This document shows positions 31,693-40,556 of a DNA stretch of 47,570 nt, piece by piece. Both the position numbers and the translations under genes were made by a program. The notes below the pieces were generated by a model. That model ran no database searches. It was not told the origin of the DNA and was given only the letters and a program-made list of their open reading frames with translations. Origin of the DNA: Clostridia bacterium (GTDB lineage Bacteria; Bacillota; Clostridia; Oscillospirales; CAG-272); the NCBI GenBank assembly GCA_028720145.1, contig JAQYLJ010000049.1, positions 1-47,570 of the forward strand, read 5' to 3'. The first letter of the stretch is position 1. Each line of letters starts with the position of its first letter.

Positions 31693-32640
31693 TTAGGATT
31701 CGGCGAGATATGCGGTGACGCGGGGCAGAATCTCCTCCGCGAGGTCGTCCGCCGTCTTGCCGTCGCAGAAAAGCCAAACGATATCGGGCATTCTGCGGAA
31801 ATAGGTGAGTTGCCGCTTCGCATAGCGGCGGGTCGCGGTCTTTAAGTCCTCGAGGGCGGCTGTGAGCGGGGCTTCCCCGTTCAGATAGGTGAGAAGTTCT
31901 TTATAGCCGATTGCGGCGGCGGCGGTGGGACTCTTTTCAAAAAGACCCGCGTCACGGAGCCGTTTCGTCTCTTCAATCAGACCCGCCTCGATCATTGCGT
32001 CTACCCGCGCGTCGATGCGTCGATAGAGGGTCTCACGGTCGCGAAAGGTCAGCCCAATCGGCAGAATATCCAAATCGGGGTTTTTCTGCGACGCGCGCCT
32101 GTCCCAGTAGGTCTTGGTCTGTCCCGTGGTCTCGTAGATCTCGAGAGCGCGAATCACCCGCCTGACATTGTTGGGGTGGGTCGCGGCGGCGGCATCGGGG
32201 TCGATGTCCGATAGCCGTTGATAGAGGGCATCCCGCCCTTCGGGGGTCTCCGCTTCTTCCGTCAGACGCGCGCGGAGCGCGGGCGAGGGGGATGCGGGCA
32301 TATCGCCGTGCCGCAGGGTGCGGACGGCATCGAGATAGAGACCCGTCCCGCCACAGAAGACAGGGGTGTTCCCGCGTGCGGTAATCTCTCTGACCGTTTG
32401 CATCGCGGCATCGGCATAGTCCGCCGCGTTAAACGGGGTCTCGGGGGAGACCAAATCGACGAGGTGGTGCGGGCAGACCGCGCGTTCCGACGCGGTCGGT
32501 TTCGCGGTCCCGATATCCAACCCGCGGTAGACCTGCATGGAGTCGCAGACGAGAATCTCGCCGCGGATTTTCGGAGCGAGGGCGAGCGACAGAGCGGTCT
32601 TCCCGCAGGCGGTGGGACCGAGGACGGCGACGGCTTTCAT
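31693..32640 (-). CDS. miaA: tRNA dimethylallyltransferase
   Basis: 315 residues, family length. P-loop GPTACGKT (8-15), D-S-M-Q-V-Y-R-G-L-D-I-G-T-A-K-P (substrate tRNA and base-flip motif), F-C-G-G-T-G-L-Y, and C-terminal A-T-R-R-Y-A-K-R-Q-L-T-Y-F-R. It adds the dimethylallyl group to A37 of tRNAs reading codons starting with U. It begins directly after the preceding TAA (TAA-ATG). In many Bacillota it sits beside hfq and mutL; here it lies between two sugar-kinase-like genes. Confidence 0.97.
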   Translation of the reverse strand: MKAVAVLGPTACGKTALSLALAPKIRGEILVCDSMQVYRGLDIGTAKPTASERAVCPHHLVDLVSPETPFNAADYADAAMQTVREITARGNTPVFCGGTGLYLDAVRTLRHGDMPASPSPALRARLTEEAETPEGRDALYQRLSDIDPDAAAATHPNNVRRVIRALEIYETTGQTKTYWDRRASQKNPDLDILPIGLTFRDRETLYRRIDARVDAMIEAGLIEETKRLRDAGLFEKSPTAAAAIGYKELLTYLNGEAPLTAALEDLKTATRRYAKRQLTYFRRMPDIVWLFCDGKTADDLAEEILPRVTAYLAES

Positions 32641-33567
32641 TTACTTTGCGCCGTAACGCCCGATTTCGTCGGCCGACGGCAGAGACGAGACCGTCCCGGG
32701 GCGGGAGGTCGTCAGCGCGCAGACCAAAGTCGCGTACTTGCTGGCGGCGGTGATATTCCCGCGGGTACGGAGGTATTCGAGTGACAGGGCGGCGAAGAAC
32801 GCCTCTCGCGCGGCGGCGATATCCACGGGCTTGACCGAGAACGGGCTCGCCATCGAGAAATGCCTGCCGTCAAAGAGGAACGCACCTCTTTCTCCCATAT
32901 TGATGACATAGTAGCGAGAGGAAATCGACTTGGAGAGCGCGAGCAGTGCTTTCAGCCCCGCGTCGCTCCCGTTCGGGCGAATGCCAGTCAGGGCTTCGAT
33001 CTCGCGGTCGCACATACAGAGGATATCGAGTTTCGGCAGTTTCGCATAGGGGAAGATCTCGCGGACTTCGGAGAGGTTTAAGAAAATGGGCAGATGCTTT
33101 TCCGCGGCTCTGGCGGCGGCATCCAAAAGAATCTCCTCGTTCGCGTCGAGGTGCAGACAGAGCGCCTCGGGGCGCGTGGAGAATGCGGTCTCCAAATTGT
33201 CCCGCGTCAGGTTCAGGTTCGCCCCCGGATAGTAGACGGTGCGGGGGAGGGTCTGCCCGTCGGTGAGATAGAGGCGGATGCCCGTCTGGGTGCGCGGATC
33301 GGCGATGACGGCGGAGGTGTCCACCCCCGCGTCGGACAGCGCGGTATAGAGCCGCTGTCCGTCCACATCCTGCCCGAGACGGCAGGAGAGGAGCGAGGTC
33401 GCGCCCAGTTTTGAGAGGGCGATTGCGGTGATGAGCCCCGCGCCGTCGGGCAGAGAGACGGGTTTCCCGTCCTCGACGGTGACGGTGTTCCCCGGTTCGG
33501 GGAGCAGGGGTACACGGTATAGGATATCCATGAGGGCATAGCCCACAGTCAGGATTCTCGGATTCAT
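32641..33567 (-). CDS. PfkB/ribokinase-family protein lacking the catalytic signature
   Basis: 308 residues with the ribokinase fold: N-terminal I-L-T-V-G-Y-A-L-M-D-I, G-A-T-S-L-L-S-C-R-L-G-Q-D-V-D-G, T-G-I-R-L-Y, and Y-Y-V-I-N-M-G-E-R-G-A-F-L. At the PfkB signature 2, where D-T-x-G-A-G-D-A-F is expected, it reads DIAAAREAF: the anion-hole glycines are gone and the catalytic Asp is Glu. The N-terminal substrate motif G-G-K-x-x-N is also replaced by a LPDGAG stretch. It may be a pseudokinase or bind sugar/nucleoside without phosphorylating it. AAAGGAG lies five bases before ATG; co-transcribed with miaA and galK. Confidence 0.85.
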   Translation of the reverse strand: MNPRILTVGYALMDILYRVPLLPEPGNTVTVEDGKPVSLPDGAGLITAIALSKLGATSLLSCRLGQDVDGQRLYTALSDAGVDTSAVIADPRTQTGIRLYLTDGQTLPRTVYYPGANLNLTRDNLETAFSTRPEALCLHLDANEEILLDAAARAAEKHLPIFLNLSEVREIFPYAKLPKLDILCMCDREIEALTGIRPNGSDAGLKALLALSKSISSRYYVINMGERGAFLFDGRHFSMASPFSVKPVDIAAAREAFFAALSLEYLRTRGNITAASKYATLVCALTTSRPGTVSSLPSADEIGRYGAK

Positions 33568-33616
33568 GAGGTCTCCTTTATTTGTTCGGTCAAAACGCTC
33601 GGGAGAAACGGGGACA

Positions 33617-35923
33617 TCAAATCATGCGGATGAGCCGACAGTCCTCGGAAATCTCTTTCGCGACGGTGTATTCCCGCGTGCGGCAGGTGAAGACAAAGGT
33701 CTGCGTGTGGTCTTTTTTCGACATGGCGATGAGGACTTTCATCATGGCGTAACAACGGTCATTGTCCTGATGGGCGAAGCTCTCGTCAAAGCAGACGGGA
33801 GGCATCTCCCGATAGAGCAGGCGAATGAGGGACAGGCGGAGCGCGATATAGGCAATATCACGGGTGCCGCCCGAGAGAGCGTCCACGCTCCGATTCTCGC
33901 CGCCGCCCGAGAAGGTCATGGACAGGTCATCCGATACCGACATGGCGGTGTACTTGCCGTCCGTCATAATATCCATGAGGTCTTTCGCATAGTGGGCGAG
34001 ACGGGGCGAGAGTTCCGCGCGGAGCCGCATATCCGCACCCGTGAGCGCGGTGAGCGCGGTGTCGAGTGCGGTATACCGACTGCGGAGGTCGGTGAGTTCA
34101 TTTTCGGTCGCGGACAACTGTTCTCCGACCTCGGCGGGTTGCTCGGTCTCGGTGCGGAGGGTGTCGAGCGTCGCGCGGAGCGAGGACTCCTGCTCGGTGA
34201 AATAGCGCAGTTGGTCGGTGTAGTATTCGATGCCGCTGTCAATCTGTTCGGGTTCGGTCTCCGAGAGGGTCGCCCGCAGTTTCTCCGAGAGAGAGGAACG
34301 GAGCGCCTCCTCGTTACAGGAGGCGAGGGTGGTGCGGAGGATCTCCGCCGTGGCGGTGAGGGCGTTCTTCCGCTCGTTGAGGTCCCTGTCGGTGTCGATT
34401 ACATCGCGTATCGAACCCTCAAAGATGCGGAGAAATTCTTCCGAGTCGCCCGCGGTGGGCAGGGTCTTCCCCCACTTTGCGAGTGCTTCGTCGAGCACAT
34501 TTCTCGCCGTGAAGTAGGCGGCGCGAGTGGCATCCGCCTTTTCTCTCGCCTCGCGGAGCTCTTGCAGGTGCGAGGCGGCGAGGGTGCGGTAATCCCCCAC
34601 GAGTTTCATGCGCGAGCGCAGTTCACGCGCGTTGCGCGCGCCGTAGTCGAGGCAGTAGGCGCGCTCGTTCTCGTGCCGATGGATGGTGAAGAGCAGGAGG
34701 ACAATCCCGCCGATGAAGAGGACGGCGGAGCCGACAAGCCACAGGACGAAGGGAGCGTTCATCTCGGGAGACTTCACAAAATGCGCGATGCCCAAAACGA
34801 GGAGCAGGACAAACGCGGCTCCCACGCCGATAGCCGACCACAGGGGAATTAGGAACTTCTGCCGCAGAACCGCGTGACGAGCGAGCACCTGCGCTTCGCC
34901 TCCGTATTTATCGGTGCGCTGGATATTCTTCTGAATATCGTGCGGCACCGCCTGTTTGCTTTCGAGTTCCCGCTGCTTCCCGTCCGCCATCTCATAGGTG
35001 GCGCGGCTCTCCGAGAAGAGACGGTGCTTGACGGCGATATCCGAGGCGTATGCTTCGTCGGGGAAGAACCCCTCATAGGAGTTCCGCTCGCGATGCTGTG
35101 CGTCCTCGATGCTGAGCTCGACCGCCTGCCGCTCCATGGTATGGAGTTCCTCAAACGAGGAGAGAATCGTATGGTTGCGGTAACTGATTTTGAGTTCCTG
35201 CATCTTGTGCAGTTGTTTTGCCGCATCCTCTTTTTTGGCGACCGTCTCTTCTAGTTCCCCACGGAGACGGATGAGTTCTTTCTGCCCGCGAATCGCGGCG
35301 GCGAACCGACTGCCGAGAGACAACGCGCGGTTCTGCGCGTCCTTGATGCGTCCCGTGTTTCCATCGGGCGAGAGCAGGGCGTCCCGCGCCTCGGTCAGAC
35401 GGGTGATGGCGGCACCGGTATTGACTTTTTCATCTCCCGAGAACATCAGGTTCTCGATGGTCTCGCGGACCTCTTCGCCCGTGCGACCGTCCGAGAGCTG
35501 CCCCAAAAAGGCGGTGGACTCGTAGAGCGCGGGTCCGACCCCGAGCAGCGCCTCCCCGGGGGTCATCCCGAAGTTCACGGGGCGGGACGCGACGAGGTCG
35601 GTCACCTCGCAGGTTTCGTCGTAGGTGACGCGGTCCCCGCTGCCGCGCCGTACCACGCGGCGTTCGATGCGGTAGCGACCGTCGGAGGTCGAGAGCGTGA
35701 CCGACCCCTCTGCGGTGCCGGTCTGCCAGTTGATGCGTTTCTCCCGCTCGGAGAGTACGCCCGGGGTATCGTCAAATCCGTAGAGCATAAAGCGGATGAA
35801 TGCCGCCAGCGTGGATTTCCCCGTCTCGTTTGCCCCTTCTACAATATTCAGTCCATCCGAGAAATCCATGGTGTAGTTGCGGAGCAGTCCGAAACTGCGG
35901 ATGGTCACCTGTTCTAAAATCAT
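33617..35923 (-). CDS. Membrane-spanning SMC/Rad50-like ATPase (YhaN-like)
   Basis: 768 residues. Walker A GANETGKST (30-38), then a long coiled-coil region interrupted by two membrane segments (about 358-382 and 391-414), a second coiled coil, and at the C terminus signature LSGGTRD (683-689) and Walker B VCFDES (710-715). This is the YhaN/RecF-related type with a membrane hairpin in place of a zinc hook. Such proteins usually pair with a YhaO/SbcD-like nuclease, which is not present here. ATG overlaps the stop of the DUF6062 gene (ATGA). DNA-end processing at the membrane is a family-based suggestion only. Confidence 0.87.
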   Translation of the reverse strand: MILEQVTIRSFGLLRNYTMDFSDGLNIVEGANETGKSTLAAFIRFMLYGFDDTPGVLSEREKRINWQTGTAEGSVTLSTSDGRYRIERRVVRRGSGDRVTYDETCEVTDLVASRPVNFGMTPGEALLGVGPALYESTAFLGQLSDGRTGEEVRETIENLMFSGDEKVNTGAAITRLTEARDALLSPDGNTGRIKDAQNRALSLGSRFAAAIRGQKELIRLRGELEETVAKKEDAAKQLHKMQELKISYRNHTILSSFEELHTMERQAVELSIEDAQHRERNSYEGFFPDEAYASDIAVKHRLFSESRATYEMADGKQRELESKQAVPHDIQKNIQRTDKYGGEAQVLARHAVLRQKFLIPLWSAIGVGAAFVLLLVLGIAHFVKSPEMNAPFVLWLVGSAVLFIGGIVLLLFTIHRHENERAYCLDYGARNARELRSRMKLVGDYRTLAASHLQELREAREKADATRAAYFTARNVLDEALAKWGKTLPTAGDSEEFLRIFEGSIRDVIDTDRDLNERKNALTATAEILRTTLASCNEEALRSSLSEKLRATLSETEPEQIDSGIEYYTDQLRYFTEQESSLRATLDTLRTETEQPAEVGEQLSATENELTDLRSRYTALDTALTALTGADMRLRAELSPRLAHYAKDLMDIMTDGKYTAMSVSDDLSMTFSGGGENRSVDALSGGTRDIAYIALRLSLIRLLYREMPPVCFDESFAHQDNDRCYAMMKVLIAMSKKDHTQTFVFTCRTREYTVAKEISEDCRLIRMI

Positions 35924-36636
35924 TTGCGTTTTCCTTCCTTGGCTTTGCCGTCGGTCGCGGTGAGGAATCCCACCGCGCGGTCGAGCGCGTCTTTGGCGTC
36001 ATACCACGGTTCGTCTTGATAGCGGTAGTCGAATTTTTTACAGAACCAACTCACATCGTCCGAGAGTTTTTTGAGATAGTTCTTCGTGATGCCGCCGAGG
36101 GTCTCATAATAGGCGGCGTAGGATTTTTTGGAGAGTTTCAGCCGTCCGAGTTCGGTCAGTCGGCGGAAATGCGGGAGACAGAAGCGGTGCTGTGCGGCAA
36201 ACTTGTCGCGAAATGCGCGGTCGCTCTCCCAGAGGAGCACCACCGTCTCGATCATGCGGGAGAGGGACGCCTCGATGCGGGAGCAGAGGTAGCAGGACTT
36301 CTCGAGTTCCGCCGCCCGTTTCGCAGGCTTGTCTCCCGGGGTGCCGAGGAATCCGTCGCGGAGTCCTTCTTCCACTTCGTGTAAGTGGGATTCCAGCATC
36401 AGGGCGAGACTGAGTCGGTTCTGCCTTCCGAGCATCTTCTCAAAGTGGTTCTGACAGAATCCCTCGTGATTGGTGCGGATGCGAATGTCCGGCTCCATCA
36501 TGGACGCGCCGAGGATGAGGTCGAGTTCATTCTCTTCCAGTCGGCGGTACAGGGCGCAGATAGGACAGCCCCCTGCGGGGTCGTCACGGCAGGCATCAAA
36601 TGCTTCGTTCACCGGTATGGTATAAATCTGCTCCAT
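35920..36636 (-). CDS. DUF6062 family protein with two CxxC...CxxH modules
   Basis: 238 residues, soluble. Starts MEQIYTIPVNEAFDA as in other DUF6062 members. Two similar modules are visible: C24-x-x-C27 with C61-x-x-H64, and C115-x-x-C118 with C153-x-x-H156, with nearly equal spacing (34 and 35 residues), suggesting two metal sites and an internal duplication. C-terminal region contains W-F-C-K-K-F-D-Y-R-Y and A-L-D-R-A-V-G-F-L, a common ending of the family. AAAGGAG lies six bases before ATG. First gene of the transcript that includes the YhaN-like ATPase. Function unknown. Confidence 0.85.
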   Translation of the reverse strand: MEQIYTIPVNEAFDACRDDPAGGCPICALYRRLEENELDLILGASMMEPDIRIRTNHEGFCQNHFEKMLGRQNRLSLALMLESHLHEVEEGLRDGFLGTPGDKPAKRAAELEKSCYLCSRIEASLSRMIETVVLLWESDRAFRDKFAAQHRFCLPHFRRLTELGRLKLSKKSYAAYYETLGGITKNYLKKLSDDVSWFCKKFDYRYQDEPWYDAKDALDRAVGFLTATDGKAKEGKRK

Positions 36637-36799
36637 GGCGTTCTCCTTTCGATGGATTCCTCACACGGACGGGGCGGCACACGCTCCTCGGAAGTCTCCT
36701 TAGACGCTCGCGCGTATTTGCACACACATACGCTACTCGCGTTGCCCATGCGCGGGCGCGAGGGATGCGCCCTCTAAATAAATACAAAAATACAACTAT
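36637..36799 (-). other. 5' leader of the DUF6062 operon, no gene seen
   Basis: About 160 bases between the promoter and the start codon. GC-rich segments with CGCGCG and GCGCGGGCGCG elements could pair, but no known riboswitch is recognised. Confidence 0.4.
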
Positions 36800-36828
36800 A
36801 TTATACAACCCCCGTTTGTCTTTTGCAA
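36800..36828 (-). promoter_or_regulatory. Sigma-A promoter of the DUF6062-YhaN-pfkB-miaA-galK transcript
   Basis: Minus strand: TTGCAA (36823-36828), 17-base spacer, TATAAT (36800-36805), in a local AT-rich stretch. Confidence 0.75.
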
Positions 36829-36977
36829 GAGGGAGCGGGGACGAAAACCGAATTTCTTTTGCCGCGCATCGTTTGCGGTGTGCTGTATGCCCGACATCTT
36901 TTGCACAGCATATAAAAAGGGGGCGTTTGTCCCCACATCGGCGGGCGTTTTTCGGGAAATGCCGTGAGGAACAAAAA

Positions 36978-37015
36978 GACGGGGAGATGCCTTGTTTTCC
37001 AGGCATCACCCCGTC
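36978..37015 (-). terminator. Second terminator after infB
   Basis: Minus strand: GACGGGG-x-GATGCCT pairs with AGGCATC-x-CCCCGTC, then TTTTTG. Confidence 0.85.
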
Positions 37016-37054
37016 AAAAAAACAAAGGAAGAGCCGCCCCCGCGGGGGCGGCTC
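37016..37054 (-). terminator. First terminator after infB
   Basis: Minus strand: GAGCCGCCCC, short centre, GGGGCGGCTC (37031-37054), followed by TTCCTTTGTTTTTTT. It sits 9 bases after the infB stop, so the operon ends here. Confidence 0.88.
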
Positions 37055-37062
37055 AAAATGCG

Positions 37063-39900
37063 TTATCTCGGGATTTCTTCCAGAATGAACGCTTCGTAGG
37101 TGTCTCCGACTTTCACATCGTTGAAACTCTTCAGACCCACGCCGCATTCATAGCCTGCGGCGACCTCTTTCGCGTCGTCCTTAAACCGTTTGAGGGACGC
37201 GATCTCGTCCTCGCTGATGAGGATGCCGTCGCGGACAATCCGAATCTTCGCGTGGCGGGCGATCTTGCCGTCGAGGACATAGCATCCCGCGATGGTCCCG
37301 ACATTCGGGACATGGATGGTCTGCCGACACTCGGCGTGACCCAGGACGACCTCGCGGTACTTGGGTGCGAGCATTCCTTTCATTGCCGCCTCGACCTCGT
37401 CGATGCAATCGTAGATGACGCGGTAGGTGCGGATATCCACGCCCTGCCGTTCCGCGCTGTCGAGTGCGGTCTTATCGGGACGGACATTGAAACCGATGAT
37501 AATCGCCTGCGACGCGGCGGCGAGCATGACATCGCTCTCGGTGATACCGCCGACACCCGAGTGGATGACATTGACGCGGACCTCCTCATTCGAGAGCTTG
37601 ACGAGTGCCTGTTTCACGGCCTCGACCGAGCCGCCGACATCGGCTTTGACGACGATATTCAGATTCTTGACACCCTCTGCCATCTGGTCAAAGAGGGCTT
37701 CGAGCGAGACGCGCGCGGTCGCCTTGAACTCTTCCTGTTTCGCCTTCTCGCGTCTCTGCTCGGCGAGACTGCGTGCCATCTTCTCATCTTCGACGGCGTT
37801 AAATTCGTCTCCCGAGACCGGTACTTCCGCGAGACCGACGATCTCTGCGGGGACGCTCGGACCCGCGGTCTTCATCTGTTCTCCGCGCTCGTTGATCATG
37901 GCTCTGACGCGCCCGACCGCGGTGCCGGCAATCACAATGTCACCGACATGGAGTGTACCGTTCTGCACGAGGACGGTGGCGACGGGACCGCGTCCCTTAT
38001 CGAGACGGGACTCAATCACGAGACCTTTCGCGCGGCGGTTGGGATTGGCTTTGAGTTCCTTGACTTCCGCGACCAAAAGCACCGATTCGAGCAGTTTGTC
38101 GATGTTCATGCCGGTAATCGCGGACACGGGGACGCAAATCACATCGCCGCCCCATTCTTCGGGGACGAGGTCATACTTGGTGAGTTCCTGCATGACCTGA
38201 TCGGGGTTGGCGTGCGGTTTATCCATCTTGTTGATGGCGACGATGATATCCACACCCGCGGCTTTGGCGTGGTGGATGGCTTCGATGGTCTGCGGCATGA
38301 TGCCGTCATCCGCCGCGACCACCAAAATGGCGATATCGGTCGCCTGCGCGCCTCTCGCACGCATGGCGGTAAACGCTTCATGACCGGGGGTATCGAGGAA
38401 GGTAATCGGTTTTCCCTGTACCTCGACGCGGTACGCGCCGATATGCTGGGTGATACCGCCCGCTTCGCCCTTGGTCACGCTGGTGTGACGGATGGCGTCG
38501 AGCAGGGAGGTTTTCCCGTGGTCGACATGCCCCATGACGCAAACCACGGGACTGCGCTCGACCTTGCCCTCATCGGTTTCCTCTTCGGGCTGGAAGAGAC
38601 GCTCTTCGATGGTGACCACCACTTCTTTTTTGACCTTGACATTGAATTCCTCTGCGATGAGGAAAGCGGTGTCATAGTCGATTTCGTCGGTCACTTTCAC
38701 CATCATGCCGTTCATCATGAGTTTCTTCATGACCTCGGCGGCGGTCTTCTTCATCCGAGAGGCGAACTCACCGACCGAGATGGTGTCGGGGACGGTGATT
38801 TCGAGCTGCTTCTTGCGCGCCTGTTCGAGCTGCATTCTGCGAATGCGCTCTTGCGCGGCTCTCTCTTTGTCTTTCGCGGATTTCCCTTGCGAGCGGGTGT
38901 CCTGCTTTTTCAGTTTTTGCCGTCCGCTGTCGCGGTCGCTTCTGCCGCCCGCGTAACGGGAATCGATCTTGTCGTCATACCGCGAGAGGTCGACCTGCGT
39001 CGTGCGGGTGTCGACGATGCGGACCTTCGGCTCTGCCGTCACCACGACATCGCCGCCGTTCCCCGCGCCGCCCGAGACGAGGATTCTGTCCTTGCGCTCT
39101 TCTTTGCGCTCGGTCTTTCCGGGTTTCGCGGCGGGAGCGGTCTCTCCCGGCTTTTTCTCGAACCGACTGAATCGGTCGACGGGTTCTTTCTTCTTGATGG
39201 GTTTAAATTCCTTGGCGGGAGCGGCGGGCTTTTGTGCCTGCGCTTGCGCCTGTGCCTGCTGTTGCGCCGCCTTTTCCGCCTGTGCCCGTTTGGCTTCCGC
39301 CGCGGCTGCCGCGGGGGTCGAGGTGTCAACAGGGGCGGCAGGTCGTTTCGCCTGCTCGGCGCGGAATTGCTCCATGCGCCGCGCGATTTCCTCTTGGCTG
39401 ACGGGTTTTCTCTTCTCGGCGGGCTTTGCGCCTCCCGCCGTTCTGTCGGGATAGCGATCCCCCCGACGGTCGGACGGGCGGTCGGTCTTCACCGCGCCGC
39501 GTCCCGCGTCGCCCGTCATGGGCGTACGGCTCTTCGGGACGGTATAGCGGGGTTCCTCCGGCTGTGCGGGTTTCTTTTCGGGTACAGCGGGTTTCGCCGC
39601 GCTCTTCGGGGGCTCCGTCGTCTTTACTTGCGGCGGGGTCACCTTCTGCGGTGCGGGGGCAGGGGTTTTCGCCGCGGGTTCCGGTTTGGGACGAGGGCAG
39701 GAGAGGGTCGCCTTACCGGAGAGATAGTCCTCCAAATTCTCGATCTGGTTCTCACGGGTCAGGAGGGCGACAAACAAATCGTATTCTTCTCCTTCCAGCG
39801 TCCCGCCGGTGTTCTTCTTGATTCCGACCGAATCGAGAAGCGCGACCAAATCCTTGGAGGAAATCCCGAAGTCCTTTGCGATTCCGTTAATCTTTGCCAT
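37063..39900 (-). CDS. infB: Translation initiation factor IF-2
   Basis: 945 residues. N-terminal IF2_N domain ([16 protein letters not shown]), a long Lys/Glu/Pro/Ala/Gln-rich linker (about 70-300), a second IF2_N-like domain (about 370-425), G domain with G-H-V-D-H-G-K-T (about 456-463), D-T-P-G-H and N-K-M-D, then domains II to IV. It places initiator tRNA on the ribosome. Start ATG at 39900 gives the standard MAKIN; a GTG at 39939 would add 13 residues, and the site before ATG (GGGAATG) is weak. Last gene of the rimP operon; rbfA and truB, which usually follow, are absent. Confidence 0.97.
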   Translation of the reverse strand: MAKINGIAKDFGISSKDLVALLDSVGIKKNTGGTLEGEEYDLFVALLTRENQIENLEDYLSGKATLSCPRPKPEPAAKTPAPAPQKVTPPQVKTTEPPKSAAKPAVPEKKPAQPEEPRYTVPKSRTPMTGDAGRGAVKTDRPSDRRGDRYPDRTAGGAKPAEKRKPVSQEEIARRMEQFRAEQAKRPAAPVDTSTPAAAAAEAKRAQAEKAAQQQAQAQAQAQKPAAPAKEFKPIKKKEPVDRFSRFEKKPGETAPAAKPGKTERKEERKDRILVSGGAGNGGDVVVTAEPKVRIVDTRTTQVDLSRYDDKIDSRYAGGRSDRDSGRQKLKKQDTRSQGKSAKDKERAAQERIRRMQLEQARKKQLEITVPDTISVGEFASRMKKTAAEVMKKLMMNGMMVKVTDEIDYDTAFLIAEEFNVKVKKEVVVTIEERLFQPEEETDEGKVERSPVVCVMGHVDHGKTSLLDAIRHTSVTKGEAGGITQHIGAYRVEVQGKPITFLDTPGHEAFTAMRARGAQATDIAILVVAADDGIMPQTIEAIHHAKAAGVDIIVAINKMDKPHANPDQVMQELTKYDLVPEEWGGDVICVPVSAITGMNIDKLLESVLLVAEVKELKANPNRRAKGLVIESRLDKGRGPVATVLVQNGTLHVGDIVIAGTAVGRVRAMINERGEQMKTAGPSVPAEIVGLAEVPVSGDEFNAVEDEKMARSLAEQRREKAKQEEFKATARVSLEALFDQMAEGVKNLNIVVKADVGGSVEAVKQALVKLSNEEVRVNVIHSGVGGITESDVMLAAASQAIIIGFNVRPDKTALDSAERQGVDIRTYRVIYDCIDEVEAAMKGMLAPKYREVVLGHAECRQTIHVPNVGTIAGCYVLDGKIARHAKIRIVRDGILISEDEIASLKRFKDDAKEVAAGYECGVGLKSFNDVKVGDTYEAFILEEIPR

Positions 39901-39954
39901 AGTATCATTCCCGGTTCGTCGCCGAACCGTCCCCCGCACCGGGGATCCTTTCTC

Positions 39955-40287
39955 TTACTTACATTCCAGAGACAACTCTCGGGCAAAGCCCGGGTCCGTC
40001 ACGGCGACCGCCGCGAGCGTCCCGGGGACTCCCATCAGGTGTCCGAGCACATCGCACGGCGATTCGACCGTGAGACAGGGAATGTTGTAAAAACTGCTTT
40101 TTCTGAACAGTCGCCTGCGTGTTCCTTCGGACGCGAACGAGGAGACAAGAATCAAGACGGGCTTCTTCTTTGCCCGCATCTGCTCGCAGATCACACTGGT
40201 GCCAAGCACCGTTTTTCCGGCTCGTCTCGCCAACCCCAACATCCGATAGAATCGTTCGGTAACCGCGTGAGGTGTCTCCTCCGTCAT
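39955..40287 (-). CDS. ylxQ: L7Ae-family ribosomal/RNA-binding protein YlxQ
   Basis: 110 residues. L7Ae/L30e/Gadd45 fold: F-Y-R-M-L-G-L-A-R-R-A-G-K-T-V-L-G, K-K-P-V-L-I-L-V-S-S-F-A-S-E-G-T, and L-G-H-L-M-G-V-P-G-T-L-A-A-V-A-V-T-D. It binds kink-turn-like RNA in the family. It overlaps rnpM by four bases and precedes infB, the conserved Bacillota order. Confidence 0.92.
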   Translation of the reverse strand: MTEETPHAVTERFYRMLGLARRAGKTVLGTSVICEQMRAKKKPVLILVSSFASEGTRRRLFRKSSFYNIPCLTVESPCDVLGHLMGVPGTLAAVAVTDPGFARELSLECK

Positions 40288-40553
40288 AGCGCCGTCAACT
40301 CGCTTTCGAGTCGCTCGTATATTTCGGGAGGAATCTCACATTCCAAATTCTGTGCCAGTCGATTGCTTTTCCGTGCGCGGCGCAGGCACTCCGCATTGTG
40401 GCAGAGATACGCGCCCCTCCCGGACAGTTTCCCCGTCGGGTCGAGGGAGATGACCCCCTCGGGTGAGCGCACCACGCGGACGAGTTCCTGTTTCGGGAAC
40501 CGCTCGCCGCAGCCGATGCACCGTCTGATCGGGATTTTTCTTACCTTTCCCAT
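40284..40553 (-). CDS. rnpM: RNA-binding protein RnpM/YlxR (DUF448)
   Basis: 89 residues. R-K-I-P-I-R-R-C-I-G-C-G-E-R-F-P-K-Q-E-L-V-R-V-V-R is the DUF448 hallmark, followed by G-R-G-A-Y-L-C-H-N-A-E-C. In Bacillus subtilis the homologue binds RNase P RNA and regulates its activity. Starts three bases after the nusA stop and overlaps ylxQ by four. Confidence 0.94.
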   Translation of the reverse strand: MGKVRKIPIRRCIGCGERFPKQELVRVVRSPEGVISLDPTGKLSGRGAYLCHNAECLRRARKSNRLAQNLECEIPPEIYERLESELTAL

Positions 40554-40556
40554 GTT

